DNA of 64,000 nt from Prado023 sp963777855 (GCA_963777855.1 CAVZRW010000004.1:62001-126000), one strand, 5' to 3'. Positions 7,963-17,429 are shown, numbered from the stretch's first letter. A program made the numbers and translations. Notes: generated by a model from the letters alone, not told the origin.

Positions 7963-9221
7963 AACGTCAGGAAGCTGCTGTAGACACCGAGCACGGACCG
8001 GATGGCGCTGTCACCGGTCACGGTGTAGCTGCGCGTGGAGCCGACCACCTGCAACGACGCGATCCGACCCCCCCACGGACCGGCGCCCTCCCGCTTCACG
8101 ATCCGGATGGCCCGGATCGTGCCCGCGCCCGGGTAGCGCGCGGCAAGGCTGGCCGCCGAGATCGAGTCCGTCCACGACAGCCGCGGGTTCCTGGTGGCCC
8201 GGGCGTCCCACGGGTCGGCGGCCGCCGTCATGTAGCTCAGGGGTGAGTCGGCCGTGGCGCCCCCGTTCGAGGAGCCGAACTGGGTCAGTGCCGGTGCACC
8301 CGCGGCCACGACCTGGACGGAGGCGGTGTCGGTGATCGCCGCGTCGGTGCGCGGGTGCTCGCGGGTGCTGGCCACCCGCCAGGCCGAGTCGTAGATGACC
8401 GCCCCCGGGTAGGCCTGGGACCGCGTCGAGTCGTACACGTCGTACGAGCGCCCCGAGCGACCCAGCGCCTCGTGGGCGGCGTAGCTGCGGGCGGCGACGG
8501 CCTGGGCGCGCAGTGCCTCGACTGGCCAGGACGGGGACACTTCGGCGGCGACCACCGGGCGCAGGTAGGTGTCCATCGGCAGCGTGTTGACCACCAGCAC
8601 AGAGCGCGACCCGGTGCGCACGGCGGCGACCCGCCCGCGGTAGCCACGGCGCGAGGTGCCGTTGACGGTGGCCACGATCCCGCCCGGCACCTCGAAGGAG
8701 ATCCGCCCGCCGAGGACCTTCGCCCCAGCCACGACAGTGCGCCAGGCGCCGCAGTAGGCGCTCAGGCGCACCCCCGTGGTTGTCGCCATCGCCCGCCAAC
8801 GGGTGGCATTCGTGGCGCACGTGCCCGGTCGAGCCGGCAGCTTCACGGCCCGGGCCCCCGAGGCGTCGGTGTAGCGGGCCACGAGCCCGGGCACGGCGCG
8901 CACCCGCAGGTCCCGACCGGTGTCGGCGCCGAGGAGGACCCGCACCGAGCCCGCGTCGACCTCCTTCAGCGAGGTCCCCGGGTAGTAGAAGTCCAGGATC
9001 TCGGCGTGCGTGCGGCCCTCGGTGGCAGCCTGGAAGGCGCCCCACTGGCTCATGCCGCGGCCGTGGCCCCAGCCCGAGCCCTTCATGTGGAACACGCCCG
9101 ACTCCGGCACGGGGTACTGCTCGGGGTCGGCTGCCGAGGCCGGCAGGCCCAGGCCGCCCACGGCCAGGGTCCCGGCGAGCACGAACAGCGCGCAGCGGAC
9201 GAGGGGGGAAGCAGTCCTCAT
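7953..9221 (-). CDS. secreted SpoIID/LytB-domain protein
   Basis: ATG 9221 gives a classical signal peptide (MRTASPLVRCALFVLAGTLA, cleavage near ASA-AD) and a mature protein of about 390 residues. The SpoIID/LytB domain is recognised by GHGRGMSQWGAFQA near the mature N-terminus, and by MDTYLRPVVAAEVSPSWP, ALRAQAVAARSYA and SNGGATADS later on. SpoIID in sporulating bacteria is a peptidoglycan lytic transglycosylase; actinobacterial relatives are secreted cell-wall proteins of uncertain activity. Upstream in-frame codons to 9380 lack signal features and are excluded. Confidence 0.85.
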   Translation of the reverse strand: MRTASPLVRCALFVLAGTLAVGGLGLPASAADPEQYPVPESGVFHMKGSGWGHGRGMSQWGAFQAATEGRTHAEILDFYYPGTSLKEVDAGSVRVLLGADTGRDLRVRAVPGLVARYTDASGARAVKLPARPGTCATNATRWRAMATTTGVRLSAYCGAWRTVVAGAKVLGGRISFEVPGGIVATVNGTSRRGYRGRVAAVRTGSRSVLVVNTLPMDTYLRPVVAAEVSPSWPVEALRAQAVAARSYAAHEALGRSGRSYDVYDSTRSQAYPGAVIYDSAWRVASTREHPRTDAAITDTASVQVVAAGAPALTQFGSSNGGATADSPLSYMTAAADPWDARATRNPRLSWTDSISAASLAARYPGAGTIRAIRIVKREGAGPWGGRIASLQVVGSTRSYTVTGDSAIRSVLGVYSSFLTFTD

Positions 9222-9333
9222 GCTGGCATCATCGGCCACCCGCGCCGCCGTCCTGAGCATGGGGACGGTTATGTCGCGGCCAACAGGTGGTGAAGACCGC
9301 CCCGCGCCGGCCGGGCGGAGGCGTCCGTCGTCG

Positions 9334-10110
9334 TCAGTGGTCGGCGACCAGCGCCGCGCGCTGGGAGGGCAGGCCACCATCGCGCAGCACGCCGTCGGTG
9401 ATCTCGAACACCCGGTCGGTGTACTCGACCATGCGCAGGTCGTGGGTGACCATGATCCCGGTCTTGCCGCGGTCCTTGATCTCCCGGCGCAGCAGCTGCA
9501 CCACCTGACGGCCCATGGCGGTGTCCAGCGCCGCGGTCGGCTCGTCGACGAGCACCAGGTCCGGATCGTTCATCAACGCCCGGCCGATGGCCACGCGCTG
9601 GCGCTCGCCCCCGGAGAGCTGCTCGGGGATGTTGCCCGCCCGCTTGGCCAGGCCGAGCTCGTCGAGCAGCTGGTCGGCGCGGACGGCCGCCGCCTTGCGC
9701 GCGGAGCGTCCCCGCTGCTTGCTCAGGCCGGCCACCCACAGCAGGTTCTCCCGGGCCGACAGGAAGGGCACGAGGTTCGCCGACTGGAAGACGAACCCCA
9801 CCCGCTCGGCGCGGAAGGCGGTCAGCTGCTTGCCGGTGAGGTCGCTCACGACGGTGTCGGCCAGCTGGATGGAGCCCGAGGTGGGCGTGAGCAGGCCGCC
9901 GATCATCGAGATCAGCGTGGTCTTGCCCGAGCCGGAGGGGCCGAGCAGGGAGACGAAGTCGCCCTGCTCGACGGCCAGCGTCGCCTCGTGCACGGCAGTG
10001 ACGGCGGTGTGGCCCTCGCCGTAGGTCTTGGTGACCTCGTGGACGGTGAGGATCGGGGACTGAGCCCCATCGGCGGGTCCGGCGGCCTCGGTGGCAGCGT
10101 CGGTGATCAC
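9334..10110 (-). CDS. ABC transporter ATP-binding protein (MacB/LolD type)
   Basis: A 258-residue ATPase with Walker A GPSGSGKT, signature LSGGERQRVAIGRAL, Walker B LVLVDEPTAALD and the switch histidine in GIMVTHDLRM. This is the MacB/LolD/FtsE-like group, which energises FtsX-type permeases for lipoprotein or substrate release across the membrane. GTG 10110 overlaps the stop of the upstream permease by GTGA and is preceded by a strong AGGAGG. It is the last gene of a three-gene operon running from 12313. Confidence 0.9.
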   Translation of the reverse strand: MITDAATEAAGPADGAQSPILTVHEVTKTYGEGHTAVTAVHEATLAVEQGDFVSLLGPSGSGKTTLISMIGGLLTPTSGSIQLADTVVSDLTGKQLTAFRAERVGFVFQSANLVPFLSARENLLWVAGLSKQRGRSARKAAAVRADQLLDELGLAKRAGNIPEQLSGGERQRVAIGRALMNDPDLVLVDEPTAALDTAMGRQVVQLLRREIKDRGKTGIMVTHDLRMVEYTDRVFEITDGVLRDGGLPSQRAALVADH

Positions 10111-11216
10111 AGGGAGCCTCCTAGGGCGGTGGCGGGGTCGATGCGGCTGATGCGGCGCAGGGAGAGCACGGCGCCGATCACGCCGGCCACGATGGTCAGG
10201 ACTGCCGAGACGACCAGGGTCTCGACACGGAACAGGAAGGGGATGTCGCCGGGCAGGGCAAGGCCCAGCAGCCGGGCGGCCAGGGCGCCGATGATCACGG
10301 CGGTGATCGTGGCCCCGAGCGCCTGCAGGATCACCCCGGCGCCCAGCTTGGAGGTGGAGGCCCCCAGCGCCTTGAGTGCGGCGAACAGCTCGCGCTTCTC
10401 GAGCACGACGAGGGCGAAGAACAGCGCCACGACCAGCCCACCCACGGCCAGGGAGGCATAGATGATCGCGTTCAGGCTGGCCTTCTGCTCCCTGACCCCC
10501 GGGATCGACAGGTAGGTCGCCTCGTTGCTCAGCACCGCGATGCCGGCCGGCGGGGTGACCTGCTCGGCAGTGACCCCCTCGGCCAGGCCGAGGCCGAACG
10601 TGGAGGCCTGCACGGGCTGGCCGGCGGACTCCGGCCGGACCGCGTCGCGCATGGCGCCGTAGGTCTCGAACGAGGTCCACGCGGTGGGCAGGCCCTGGTA
10701 CTGGGCATCGGCAACGACCCCGACGACGGTGGCGGTCACGCCGCCCACCTCGAGGGTGGTGCCCAGGCCCAGGCCCTGGTCGGCGAGGCTGGCCTCGACA
10801 GCCACCCCGGAGGGATCCGCCGGCGTGGGCAGCCGACCCTCGACGACCCGGCTGGGCACGCCGGCCGGATCCTCCTCCGGCACGAAGCCCATGACGACCA
10901 CGTCGGCGCCCTCGGGCACGCTGGTCGTGGACGTGATCAGCGCGCCGATGGCCGTGGCCTGGGTGACCCCGTCGAGGGACTCGAGCTCGGACTCGTCGGA
11001 CAGCGGCAGGCGGCTGCGGACCAGCGAGCCCTCCGCGTCGGAGGAGAACGCGTAGGCCGCGGCGGTCGAGGAGCGGACGGCCCCGGTGCCGCCGAAGAAC
11101 AGGCCGTCGCCGAGCGCCCCGAGCACCAGGACGAGGAAGACGATCAGGGACAGCGCCCCGGTGATGGACGCGAAGCGCCCCTTGGCTCGGCGGAACTCCG
11201 CCAGTGCGAGATTCAT
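10107..11216 (-). CDS. ABC transporter permease, FtsX type (second subunit)
   Basis: A 369-residue membrane protein. One helix near the N-terminus (SLIVFLVLVLGALGDGLF) is followed by a large extracytoplasmic domain and three C-terminal helices ending in RRISRIDPATALGGSL, the standard FtsX/MacB permease topology. The start ATG 11216 overlaps the preceding permease stop by ATGA, so the two permeases are translationally coupled and likely form a heterodimer with the ATPase encoded next. Confidence 0.88.
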   Translation of the reverse strand: MNLALAEFRRAKGRFASITGALSLIVFLVLVLGALGDGLFFGGTGAVRSSTAAAYAFSSDAEGSLVRSRLPLSDESELESLDGVTQATAIGALITSTTSVPEGADVVVMGFVPEEDPAGVPSRVVEGRLPTPADPSGVAVEASLADQGLGLGTTLEVGGVTATVVGVVADAQYQGLPTAWTSFETYGAMRDAVRPESAGQPVQASTFGLGLAEGVTAEQVTPPAGIAVLSNEATYLSIPGVREQKASLNAIIYASLAVGGLVVALFFALVVLEKRELFAALKALGASTSKLGAGVILQALGATITAVIIGALAARLLGLALPGDIPFLFRVETLVVSAVLTIVAGVIGAVLSLRRISRIDPATALGGSL

Positions 11217-12313
11217 CGGGCACCTGCTGCGGTCGCGGGGTCGATCTGGGAGATCCGGCGCACGCTGAGCAGCCCCGCCAGCAGCGAGGCCACCAGCACC
11301 GCCAGGACCACGCCCCCGGTGGTCATGGGGTCGATGGCCACGGCCAGCCCCGTGGACAGGGCGTTGAGCGCGGCCCAGGCCAGGGCCGTGGCGATCGCCG
11401 AGGCGATCAACACGACGGCGGCGATCTGGGTGGTCACCGAGCCGGTGAGCGAGGCCGTGGAGGCCCCGGTGGCGCGCAACAGCGTGAACGACTTGAGCTT
11501 CTGCACGGTGAGGATCAGGAAGAAGAACCCGACCACGACCACGCCGATGACGAACGTGATCCCCACCAGCAGGCCGAAGGTCTGGCCCACGGACTCGACG
11601 CCCGGGATCGCGTCCACGGCCGCCGAGATCTCCAGGGCCTCGGTGCCGGGCACGGCCTGCTGCACCTGCGCGGCGACCTCGACCGGGTCCGCACCGTCGA
11701 CGACGGTGAAGGCCACGGCGTTGATCGGGACCACCGGCAGGCCAGGGTTGAGCTCGGAGAGCAGGGTGGCGTACGCCTCGTCGGTGATCCACGCGGTGTC
11801 CCCGCCGATCTGGGTGCCGACCAGGCGGCCGGTGACCCGCAGGTCGGTGGAGGTCCCGTTGACCCGGATCGTGTCGCCGACGCCGACCTCGGCCTCGCTG
11901 GCGTCGATGGCGACCTCGGTCGCCGTGCGCGGCATGACCCCTTCGCGCAGGCCCTCGGGCTGGCTCGGGCTGTCGGGCTGGATCCCGACGAGCTGCACCT
12001 CGCCGGGCTGGCCGGCGATCGTGGCGTTCGCGGCCAGCACCGACAGCGGGGCGGCGGCGGCCACCCCGGGGACGGCGGCCACCGAGGCGACCGTGTCGGG
12101 GGCCAGGCGGCTGGCCTGCACGTTGGCGCGCGACCCCTCGGCGTACACCAGCCCATCGGCGGGCAGGGACTCCAGGGCGCCGGTGAAGGAGCGCAGCAGC
12201 GCGCCGGAGAGGCTGGTCAGGAAGATGATGAGGAACACGAGAAGCGCGACGGCGGCCGTCAGCAGGCCGAAGCGCAGCTTCGCGCGTCGCATCTCGGTCA
12301 GGGCCAGATTCAC
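11213..12313 (-). CDS. ABC transporter permease, FtsX type (first subunit)
   Basis: A 366-residue paralogue of the following permease. Both begin MNLAL(T/A)E-RRAK and end RRISQIDPATA-type. Same topology: one N-terminal helix, an external domain of roughly 200 residues, then three helices. The GTG start at 12313 follows GGAGGG. It is the first gene of the operon; a pair of CAAG/CTTG palindromes sits about 35-55 nt upstream. Confidence 0.87.
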   Translation of the reverse strand: MNLALTEMRRAKLRFGLLTAAVALLVFLIIFLTSLSGALLRSFTGALESLPADGLVYAEGSRANVQASRLAPDTVASVAAVPGVAAAAPLSVLAANATIAGQPGEVQLVGIQPDSPSQPEGLREGVMPRTATEVAIDASEAEVGVGDTIRVNGTSTDLRVTGRLVGTQIGGDTAWITDEAYATLLSELNPGLPVVPINAVAFTVVDGADPVEVAAQVQQAVPGTEALEISAAVDAIPGVESVGQTFGLLVGITFVIGVVVVGFFFLILTVQKLKSFTLLRATGASTASLTGSVTTQIAAVVLIASAIATALAWAALNALSTGLAVAIDPMTTGGVVLAVLVASLLAGLLSVRRISQIDPATAAGAR

Positions 12314-12345
12314 CCCTCCATGATGGGCGACCCGCACGGATCGCG

Positions 12346-12368
12346 CAAGAAAACTTGGGCAAGACTTG
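12346..12368. promoter_or_regulatory. candidate operator before the ABC operon
   Basis: Two small palindromes lie side by side, CAAG-AAAA-CTTG (12346-12357) and CAAG-A-CTTG (12360-12368). They sit in the promoter zone of the minus-strand ABC operon and could be bound by a dimeric repressor. No regulator gene is adjacent. Confidence 0.3.
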
Positions 12369-12517
12369 TGCAACAGGAGCCCAGCCGAGCACGCCGGGGT
12401 GGCTGACCTCACATCCGCGCACGCACCGGGCGGGGCGTTCGTCCCGCAGGGCGGGCAACACCGGGGCTCCAACTGGTACATAGGTCGCGTTCACCACCCA
12501 CTTCTCCTGGAGGCCCC

Positions 12518-12958
12518 ATGCCCGACCTGCCCGATCCCGAGACGATGGGTCCGGTGGACGTCGCCCTGATCCTGTTCGAGGGCAACGAGTTCAACGGCGA
12601 CGTCGCCCCCGCCCTGGCCGAGCTGCAGCAGAACGGCACCGTGCGGATCATCGACCTCGTCTTCGTGATCAAGGATGCCGACGGCGTGGTCAGCGTCGTC
12701 GAGGCCACCGACACCGCGTTGTCCGATGCCTACGCAGCCGTCTCCGACAACCCGCTGGACCTGCTCAGCGACGAGGACCTCGAAAGCCTGGCCGACCAGC
12801 TCGACCCCGATTCCTCGGCCCTGGCCGTGGTGTGGGAGAACACCTGGGCCGCGCGCCTGGGCATGGCCGTGCGCGGCTCGGGCGGCGAGGTCGTCGCCCA
12901 GTACCGCATCCCGCACGAGACGGTGACCGCCGCGATCGACGCACTGCGAGAGGAGTAG
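12518..12958 (+). CDS. DUF6325 family protein
   Basis: A 146-residue acidic cytosolic protein. The N-terminal pattern MGPVDVALILFEGNEFNG and then VRIIDLVFVIKDADG is the mark of the DUF6325 family, which in actinobacteria is nearly always followed by a SHOCT-domain gene, as here (4 nt apart). The C-terminal part alternates beta strands with acidic turns (LVWEN-like core, YRIPHETVTAAID). Function unknown. ATG preceded by a GGAGG site. Confidence 0.8.
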   Translation: MPDLPDPETMGPVDVALILFEGNEFNGDVAPALAELQQNGTVRIIDLVFVIKDADGVVSVVEATDTALSDAYAAVSDNPLDLLSDEDLESLADQLDPDSSALAVVWENTWAARLGMAVRGSGGEVVAQYRIPHETVTAAIDALREE

Positions 12959-12962
12959 GGAC

Positions 12963-13355
12963 ATGGTTCGACGAGGACGCCCCGGACTGATGGGGACGAT
13001 GGCGCGCACCGCGGTCATCGCGGGCACCGCGACCGCGGTCAGCAAGGGGGTGTCGGGGGCGATGACCCCGGACGCCCCGAAGCAGGCGGCACCCCCGCCG
13101 CAGCCGTACGTCGACCCCGCCGCCCAGCAGGCGGCTGCGGCGGCCCAGCAGCAGGCCATGGTCGACGCGGCCGCCGCGCAGGCCGTCGCCCAGGTGCAGG
13201 CCCAGGAGGCGGCGGCCCAGGATGCCGCGGCTGCAGCGGCGAAGGCCGCCGATGACGAGAAGTTCACCAAGCTGGCCAAGCTCGGCGAGCTGCACAAGGC
13301 CGGGGTCCTCTCCGACGAGGAGTTCGCCGCAGAGAAGGCCAAGCTGCTCGCCTGA
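12963..13355 (+). CDS. SHOCT-domain protein
   Basis: A 130-residue protein. Its N-terminus is basic with one hydrophobic segment (TAVIAGTATAVSKGVSG), the middle is an Ala/Gln-rich, probably coiled-coil stretch, and the C-terminal 30 residues form the SHOCT motif (KLGELHKAGVLSDEEFAAEKAKLL). SHOCT is a short oligomerisation module of unknown role. Translated together with the DUF6325 gene; the pair is a common actinobacterial unit of unknown function. Confidence 0.82.
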   Translation: MVRRGRPGLMGTMARTAVIAGTATAVSKGVSGAMTPDAPKQAAPPPQPYVDPAAQQAAAAAQQQAMVDAAAAQAVAQVQAQEAAAQDAAAAAAKAADDEKFTKLAKLGELHKAGVLSDEEFAAEKAKLLA

Positions 13356-13446
13356 TCCCGCCCCCGCCCCCCGGCTCGGCCCCCGGCCCCCGGCCCGGCC
13401 CCGGCCCCGCCGCCCCCGGCACCCTGACCTACTTCCGACCCCTCCT

Positions 13447-13517
13447 GCAGATTCTCCCGTTCTTGGCCGAATCTCCCCGTTGTCCGCGGAGATTCGGTGA
13501 AGAACGGGAGAACCTGC
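13447..13517. repeat. two-tier palindrome, copy A
   Basis: Outer arms 13447-13464 and 13500-13517 pair over 18 bp with one mismatch (core TTCTCCCGTTCTT). Inside them, CCGAATCTCC at 13467-13476 pairs with GGAGATTCGG at 13488-13497 around an 11-nt loop. The hairpin is framed by a C-rich tract on the left (13357-13425) and a G-rich tract on the right (13516-13580), which could extend the pairing. It lies between two convergent genes, so it probably acts as a bidirectional terminator. It is related to the element at 32301-32365. Confidence 0.8.
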
Positions 13518-13580
13518 GGCGGGGGGCGGGGCGGGGGCGCGGCGGGGCGGGCGGTGGGGTGGGGGTGGGGTGGGGTGGGG

Positions 13581-15083
13581 TCAGCCCGGGACCACGACCG
13601 CACCGCCGCCGCGGCGACCGTCGGCGACGGCCATGACCGAGCCGTCGGGGTGGCGCTGCACGGCATTGACGCCGCCGAAGAAGATGTTGTGCGCCGGCCA
13701 CACGTTGACCGGACCCAGCTCGCTGGCCCGCAGCCCGTCGATGAGCTCGGCACCGAGGTGCGGTTCGACCTGGAGGCCGCCGTGATCGGGATGCACGCGG
13801 GCAGCGGAGACCGCCGCGGCCAGGGACTCGCCGGAGTCGACGAGTCGCACGATCACCTCCACCAGCGAGGAGCGGATCCGCTCCGAGCCCCCCGTGCCCA
13901 GGGCCACCACGCCGCCGTCGGGATCGACGAGCACCGACGGGCTCATCATCGAGCCCATGCGCATGCCGGGAGGCGTGGCGTGGAACCCGTCCGGGTTGAG
14001 GTCGGCCTCCCCGAGCATGTTGTTCAGCTGGATCCCGGTGCCCGGGATGACGAAACCCGAGGTGACCCCGTTCGACGAGGTCATCGCCGCGACCATGCCG
14101 TCGGCGTCGACGGCGCTGGCGTGCGTGGTGCCGGTGGAGGTCAGAGGCGTGGTCCCCCCGGACCTGCGGTGATCGGTGGCCTCCACCAGCGTCTGCATCA
14201 GGGCGATCCACCCCCGCGGGTCGGCGGTGTCCACCTGCGGGGCCACACCGAGGGTGTCGGCGATGATCGAGCCGCCGAACGACGGCGGCGGGTTGGTGAA
14301 CAGGGTGTGCCCGCCCCGGTGCGCGACCACGGGCGTGCGCGAGACCACCTCGTAGGCGTCCAGGTCGCCGGCGGTCACCATCCCTCCCTGGGCCATGGCC
14401 CGCAGCAGGGGCGCGGCGAACGGGGCGCTCTCCAACGAGGTGACCCGCCCGGCGGCGACCTTCTCCAGGAACCGGGCGAGGTCGGGGTTGAGCACGAGGT
14501 CACCGACCTCGAGGTAGCGCCCGTCGCGCTCGATCAGGGCCCGGCTCCCGGGGCTCAGCGAGACGAGGTCGCGGATCAGCCCGGAGAGCACAGCCTGCCC
14601 GGGCTCCAGCGGGACCCCCTCGGCGGCGTAGCGGCGGGCCGGCTCGACGATCGTGGCCAGCGGCAGGCGCGCGAACTCGTCGTGAGCCTCGAGGATCCCG
14701 GCGAGCATCCCAGGGACCGCCACCGAGCCCATGCCCAGGTAGAAGGTCTGGACGCTGCCCGGGTAGAGGACGTCCATCGGCAGGAAGTGCAGGTCGAGCT
14801 CTTCGCTGGGCAGGCCCCGGCCCGGGGTGTCGACGAAGAAGTCGCGCACGTGCACGGTGCCGTCGGGGGTGCGCACGACCAGGAACCCGCCCCCGCCGAG
14901 TGAGGTGACGGCCTGCTCGCAGATGCACGCGGCCAGGTGCGCGGCGAGCACGGCGTCCACGGCATTGCCGCCGGCGGCCAGGGCCCGGGCGCCGGCGCGG
15001 GCGGTGGCCCGGCTGCCGGCGGCGATCGCCGAGGAGCCGGGACCGCCGATTGCCACGGCACTGCCCACCGGATCCTCAGCCAC
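13581..15083 (-). CDS. ggt: gamma-glutamyltransferase family protein
   Basis: An Ntn-hydrolase of about 500 residues that cleaves gamma-glutamyl bonds (glutathione-like substrates) after autocleavage at a threonine. The large subunit has GGNAVDAVLAAHLA and SLGGGGFLVVRT. The autocatalytic site is at TTHASAVDADG, and the small subunit keeps TSSNGVTSGFV and GTGGSERI. No signal peptide is evident, so the protein may be cytosolic. The start is uncertain: GTG 15083 (VAEDPVGSAV) is preferred; the open frame continues to 15167. Confidence 0.88.
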   Translation of the reverse strand: MAEDPVGSAVAIGGPGSSAIAAGSRATARAGARALAAGGNAVDAVLAAHLAACICEQAVTSLGGGGFLVVRTPDGTVHVRDFFVDTPGRGLPSEELDLHFLPMDVLYPGSVQTFYLGMGSVAVPGMLAGILEAHDEFARLPLATIVEPARRYAAEGVPLEPGQAVLSGLIRDLVSLSPGSRALIERDGRYLEVGDLVLNPDLARFLEKVAAGRVTSLESAPFAAPLLRAMAQGGMVTAGDLDAYEVVSRTPVVAHRGGHTLFTNPPPSFGGSIIADTLGVAPQVDTADPRGWIALMQTLVEATDHRRSGGTTPLTSTGTTHASAVDADGMVAAMTSSNGVTSGFVIPGTGIQLNNMLGEADLNPDGFHATPPGMRMGSMMSPSVLVDPDGGVVALGTGGSERIRSSLVEVIVRLVDSGESLAAAVSAARVHPDHGGLQVEPHLGAELIDGLRASELGPVNVWPAHNIFFGGVNAVQRHPDGSVMAVADGRRGGGAVVVPG

Positions 15084-15196
15084 CCGCGAAGCGTAGTCGC
15101 CCACACACCGTGGGCGGGTCCCGTGCACGAGGGCCGCCGGACTCCCCCTCACGATGCCCCGGCGCACAGGGGGGGGGCGGGGCGAAGGGTCCTTGT

Positions 15197-15235
15197 GCAG
15201 TCGAAACCGACGGTGGGAGCGTCGGATTCGACTAC
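15197..15235. other. 16-bp stem-loop between the gamma-glutamyltransferase and amidohydrolase genes
   Basis: GCAGTCGAAACCGACG (15197-15212) pairs with CGTCGGATTCGACTAC (15220-15235) around a 7-nt loop, with two mismatches. It sits in the 353-nt gap (15084-15436) between divergent genes, which holds no gene I can support. It could be an attenuator in the amidohydrolase leader or a protein-binding palindrome. TATCCT at about 15307 could be a -10 element for the amidohydrolase. Confidence 0.5.
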
Positions 15236-15436
15236 ACCGCGGCGGTGGCGGGCATCGGGGGGCTCCTCACCGCCGCGCGGGTGCCCGTGCACCGGGGCGC
15301 GCTGGCTATCCTTGGCCATCGGCCAGCCGCGCGGTCCGGCGAGCACGTCTCGTGACCTGTTCGGTCGCCGGTGCCACGGTGCCGGCAGCAGTTCGGCGAC
15401 GGCTGGCCACCGATCGGTCGGAGGATGTATCCCACT

Positions 15437-16783
15437 ATGAGCATCTCGGTGCCCGGTGCCCCCGCGCAGGAGCTCGGCGAGGGCGCAGCCGTCCTCGCAC
15501 TGCCGCCCGAGGTCGTGCACCTCGTCGACGCGATGGTCGAGCACCGGTCCGGCGAGCTGGCCTACATGCGCCGCTGGCTGCACGCCCGCCCCGAGGTCTC
15601 GCGCGCGGAGCACGAGACGACCGCCGCCCTGCGCGAACGGCTGATGGTCGAGGGCCTGGCGCCGCGCGTGCTGACCGTGGGCACGGGACTGCTGTGCGAC
15701 ATCGGCACCGAGGGCCCGCTGGTCGCCCTGCGCGCCGACATCGACGCCCTGGCGATGCACGATGCCAAGGACGTGCCCTACCGGTCCCTCAACGACGGGG
15801 CCTGCCACGCCTGCGGCCATGACGTGCACACGGCGATCGTGCTGGGAGCGGGGCTGGTGCTGCGCGAGCTCATCGGGTCGGGCCACGTGCGCGGCCGGGT
15901 GCGGCTGGTCTTCGAGCCCTCGGAGGAGGGCCTGCCCGGCGGGGCGATCGACGTGATCGCCGACGGGGGGCTGCAGGGCGTGAGCGCCATCTTCGGGGTC
16001 CACTGCGACCCCAAGCTGGACGCGGGCCTGGTCGGCTGCCGGATCGGGCCGATCACCTCGGCCTCGGACCACCTCGGGATCACGATGACCGGCCCCGGCG
16101 GGCACACGGCACGCCCGGCGCTGACGGTGAACCTCGCCGACGAGGCCGCAAAGCTGGTCCGCGAGCTGCCCGGGGCGGTGGAGGCGCTGCTGCAGGAGCA
16201 GGGACTGACGGGACCGGGCGCGGCGCGGGGCGCGGGTGAGGCCCCGGTCGGGGAGATCCGGCTCGTGTTCGGCACGATCCACACGGGGTCGGCGTCCAAC
16301 GTGATCCCGAGTGAGGCCGAGCTGACCGGCTCGCTGCGCACCTCCGACCCGGCGGTCGCCGACGTGCTCCACGAGGTCGCGCCGGCGTCCATCGCCACCG
16401 TGCTGGGCACCGACATGACCACCGACGGGACGAGCTCGGCCGGCCAGCGACCCGATGGCCTGACCTGGGCCCTCGTGCACCGCCGCGGGGTCCCTCCCGT
16501 GGTCAACGACGCCGCCGCCACCCGGATGGTGGCCCGCGCGGCACGCCTGGCCGGAGGCCCGGACGTCGTGCGGGACACACCCCACTCGTGGGGCGGTGAC
16601 ACGTTCGGCTGGTACCTGCACCATGTGCCCGGCTGCTACGCGCGGCTGGGCACCAACTGGCCGGGCAACGAGGCGCTGCTCGACCTGCACCGGCCCACGT
16701 TCGACGTCGATGAGCAGGCGATCGGGTTCGGCGTGCGCACCCTCGTGCTGGCCGCGATCGGCTGGATGGTCGACCAAGGCTGA
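15437..16783 (+). CDS. M20-family amidohydrolase / metallopeptidase
   Basis: A cytosolic zinc amidohydrolase of the M20D group (hippurate or N-acyl-amino-acid hydrolases), 448 residues. Metal and catalytic motifs are present: ALRADIDALAM, GACHACGHDVHTA, FEPSEEG with the general-base glutamate, and a late histidine in the DTPHSWGGDTFGWYL segment. ATG 15437 (MSISVPGAP) is preceded by GGAGG 13 nt upstream; ATG 15425 is an alternative. Divergent from the gamma-glutamyltransferase. Confidence 0.9.
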   Translation: MSISVPGAPAQELGEGAAVLALPPEVVHLVDAMVEHRSGELAYMRRWLHARPEVSRAEHETTAALRERLMVEGLAPRVLTVGTGLLCDIGTEGPLVALRADIDALAMHDAKDVPYRSLNDGACHACGHDVHTAIVLGAGLVLRELIGSGHVRGRVRLVFEPSEEGLPGGAIDVIADGGLQGVSAIFGVHCDPKLDAGLVGCRIGPITSASDHLGITMTGPGGHTARPALTVNLADEAAKLVRELPGAVEALLQEQGLTGPGAARGAGEAPVGEIRLVFGTIHTGSASNVIPSEAELTGSLRTSDPAVADVLHEVAPASIATVLGTDMTTDGTSSAGQRPDGLTWALVHRRGVPPVVNDAAATRMVARAARLAGGPDVVRDTPHSWGGDTFGWYLHHVPGCYARLGTNWPGNEALLDLHRPTFDVDEQAIGFGVRTLVLAAIGWMVDQG

Positions 16784-16969
16784 ACGCCCGCGAACGGCGC
16801 GGCCGACGCCGCAGACCTGTCGCCCGACCGGACAGGGCCGGGGGCTGGGGCGCCCGCTCATGCTGCACGGCTCGGCGGCGTGCGAATGCGGCGGTCGCGC
16901 GGGCGGGTGGGTTCAGCCGTGGCGCGCGGGCGGTCGCGCCACCGCACCGGTGATGCCAGAATCACGTCC

Positions 16970-17227
16970 ATGGCCGAGCTCACCGTGTACGGCGCCGATT
17001 GGTGCCCCGACTGCCGTCGCTCCAAGCGCCTGCTCGACCGGCTGGCTGTCCCGTACTCCTACATCGACGTCGACGCCGACCCCGAGGCACTGGCGGCGAT
17101 GCTGGCCCTGACCAGTGGGCGCCAGTCCATCCCGGTGGTGCTCTTCCCCGACGGTCATCACCTCACCGAGCCCTCGGATCCCGCCCTGCGCGCCGATCTC
17201 GAGACCGCCGGCCTGCTGCCCTCCTGA
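16970..17227 (+). CDS. glutaredoxin / mycoredoxin-like protein
   Basis: An 85-residue thioredoxin-fold protein beginning MAELTVYGADWCPDC. The CPDC active site, the cis-proline in QSIPVVLFPDG and the length match NrdH/mycoredoxin-like glutaredoxins, which reduce mixed disulfides (mycothiol in actinobacteria). CPDC is unusual relative to the CPxC of NrdH, but dithiol activity is expected. ATG 16970 is chosen by comparison with the family; upstream codons look non-coding. Confidence 0.85.
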   Translation: MAELTVYGADWCPDCRRSKRLLDRLAVPYSYIDVDADPEALAAMLALTSGRQSIPVVLFPDGHHLTEPSDPALRADLETAGLLPS

Positions 17228-17429
17228 CCCGCGGGGCCACCGCGCGAGCGCCCGGCTCCGGCCCCGGCCGAGGACGGTCGAGCGCCGGCGGAGGGCCGTC
17301 GAGCCCAGAGGGTCGGTCAGCCGGGCGCGCCCGGCCCGGTAGAATCGGCCACGCCTGAATGCAGGCCCCGGCTCCCCCACGAGGATGCGAGCCCCCAACC
17401 CCCTTGGCTTTTCCCTGAAAGGTTCACCC

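Noticed and set aside
12491..13753. Long minus-strand open frame across the DUF6325/SHOCT genes and palindrome A
   Set aside because: It is a shadow of the plus-strand genes and of the GC-rich palindrome; low-complexity Ala/Ser translation.
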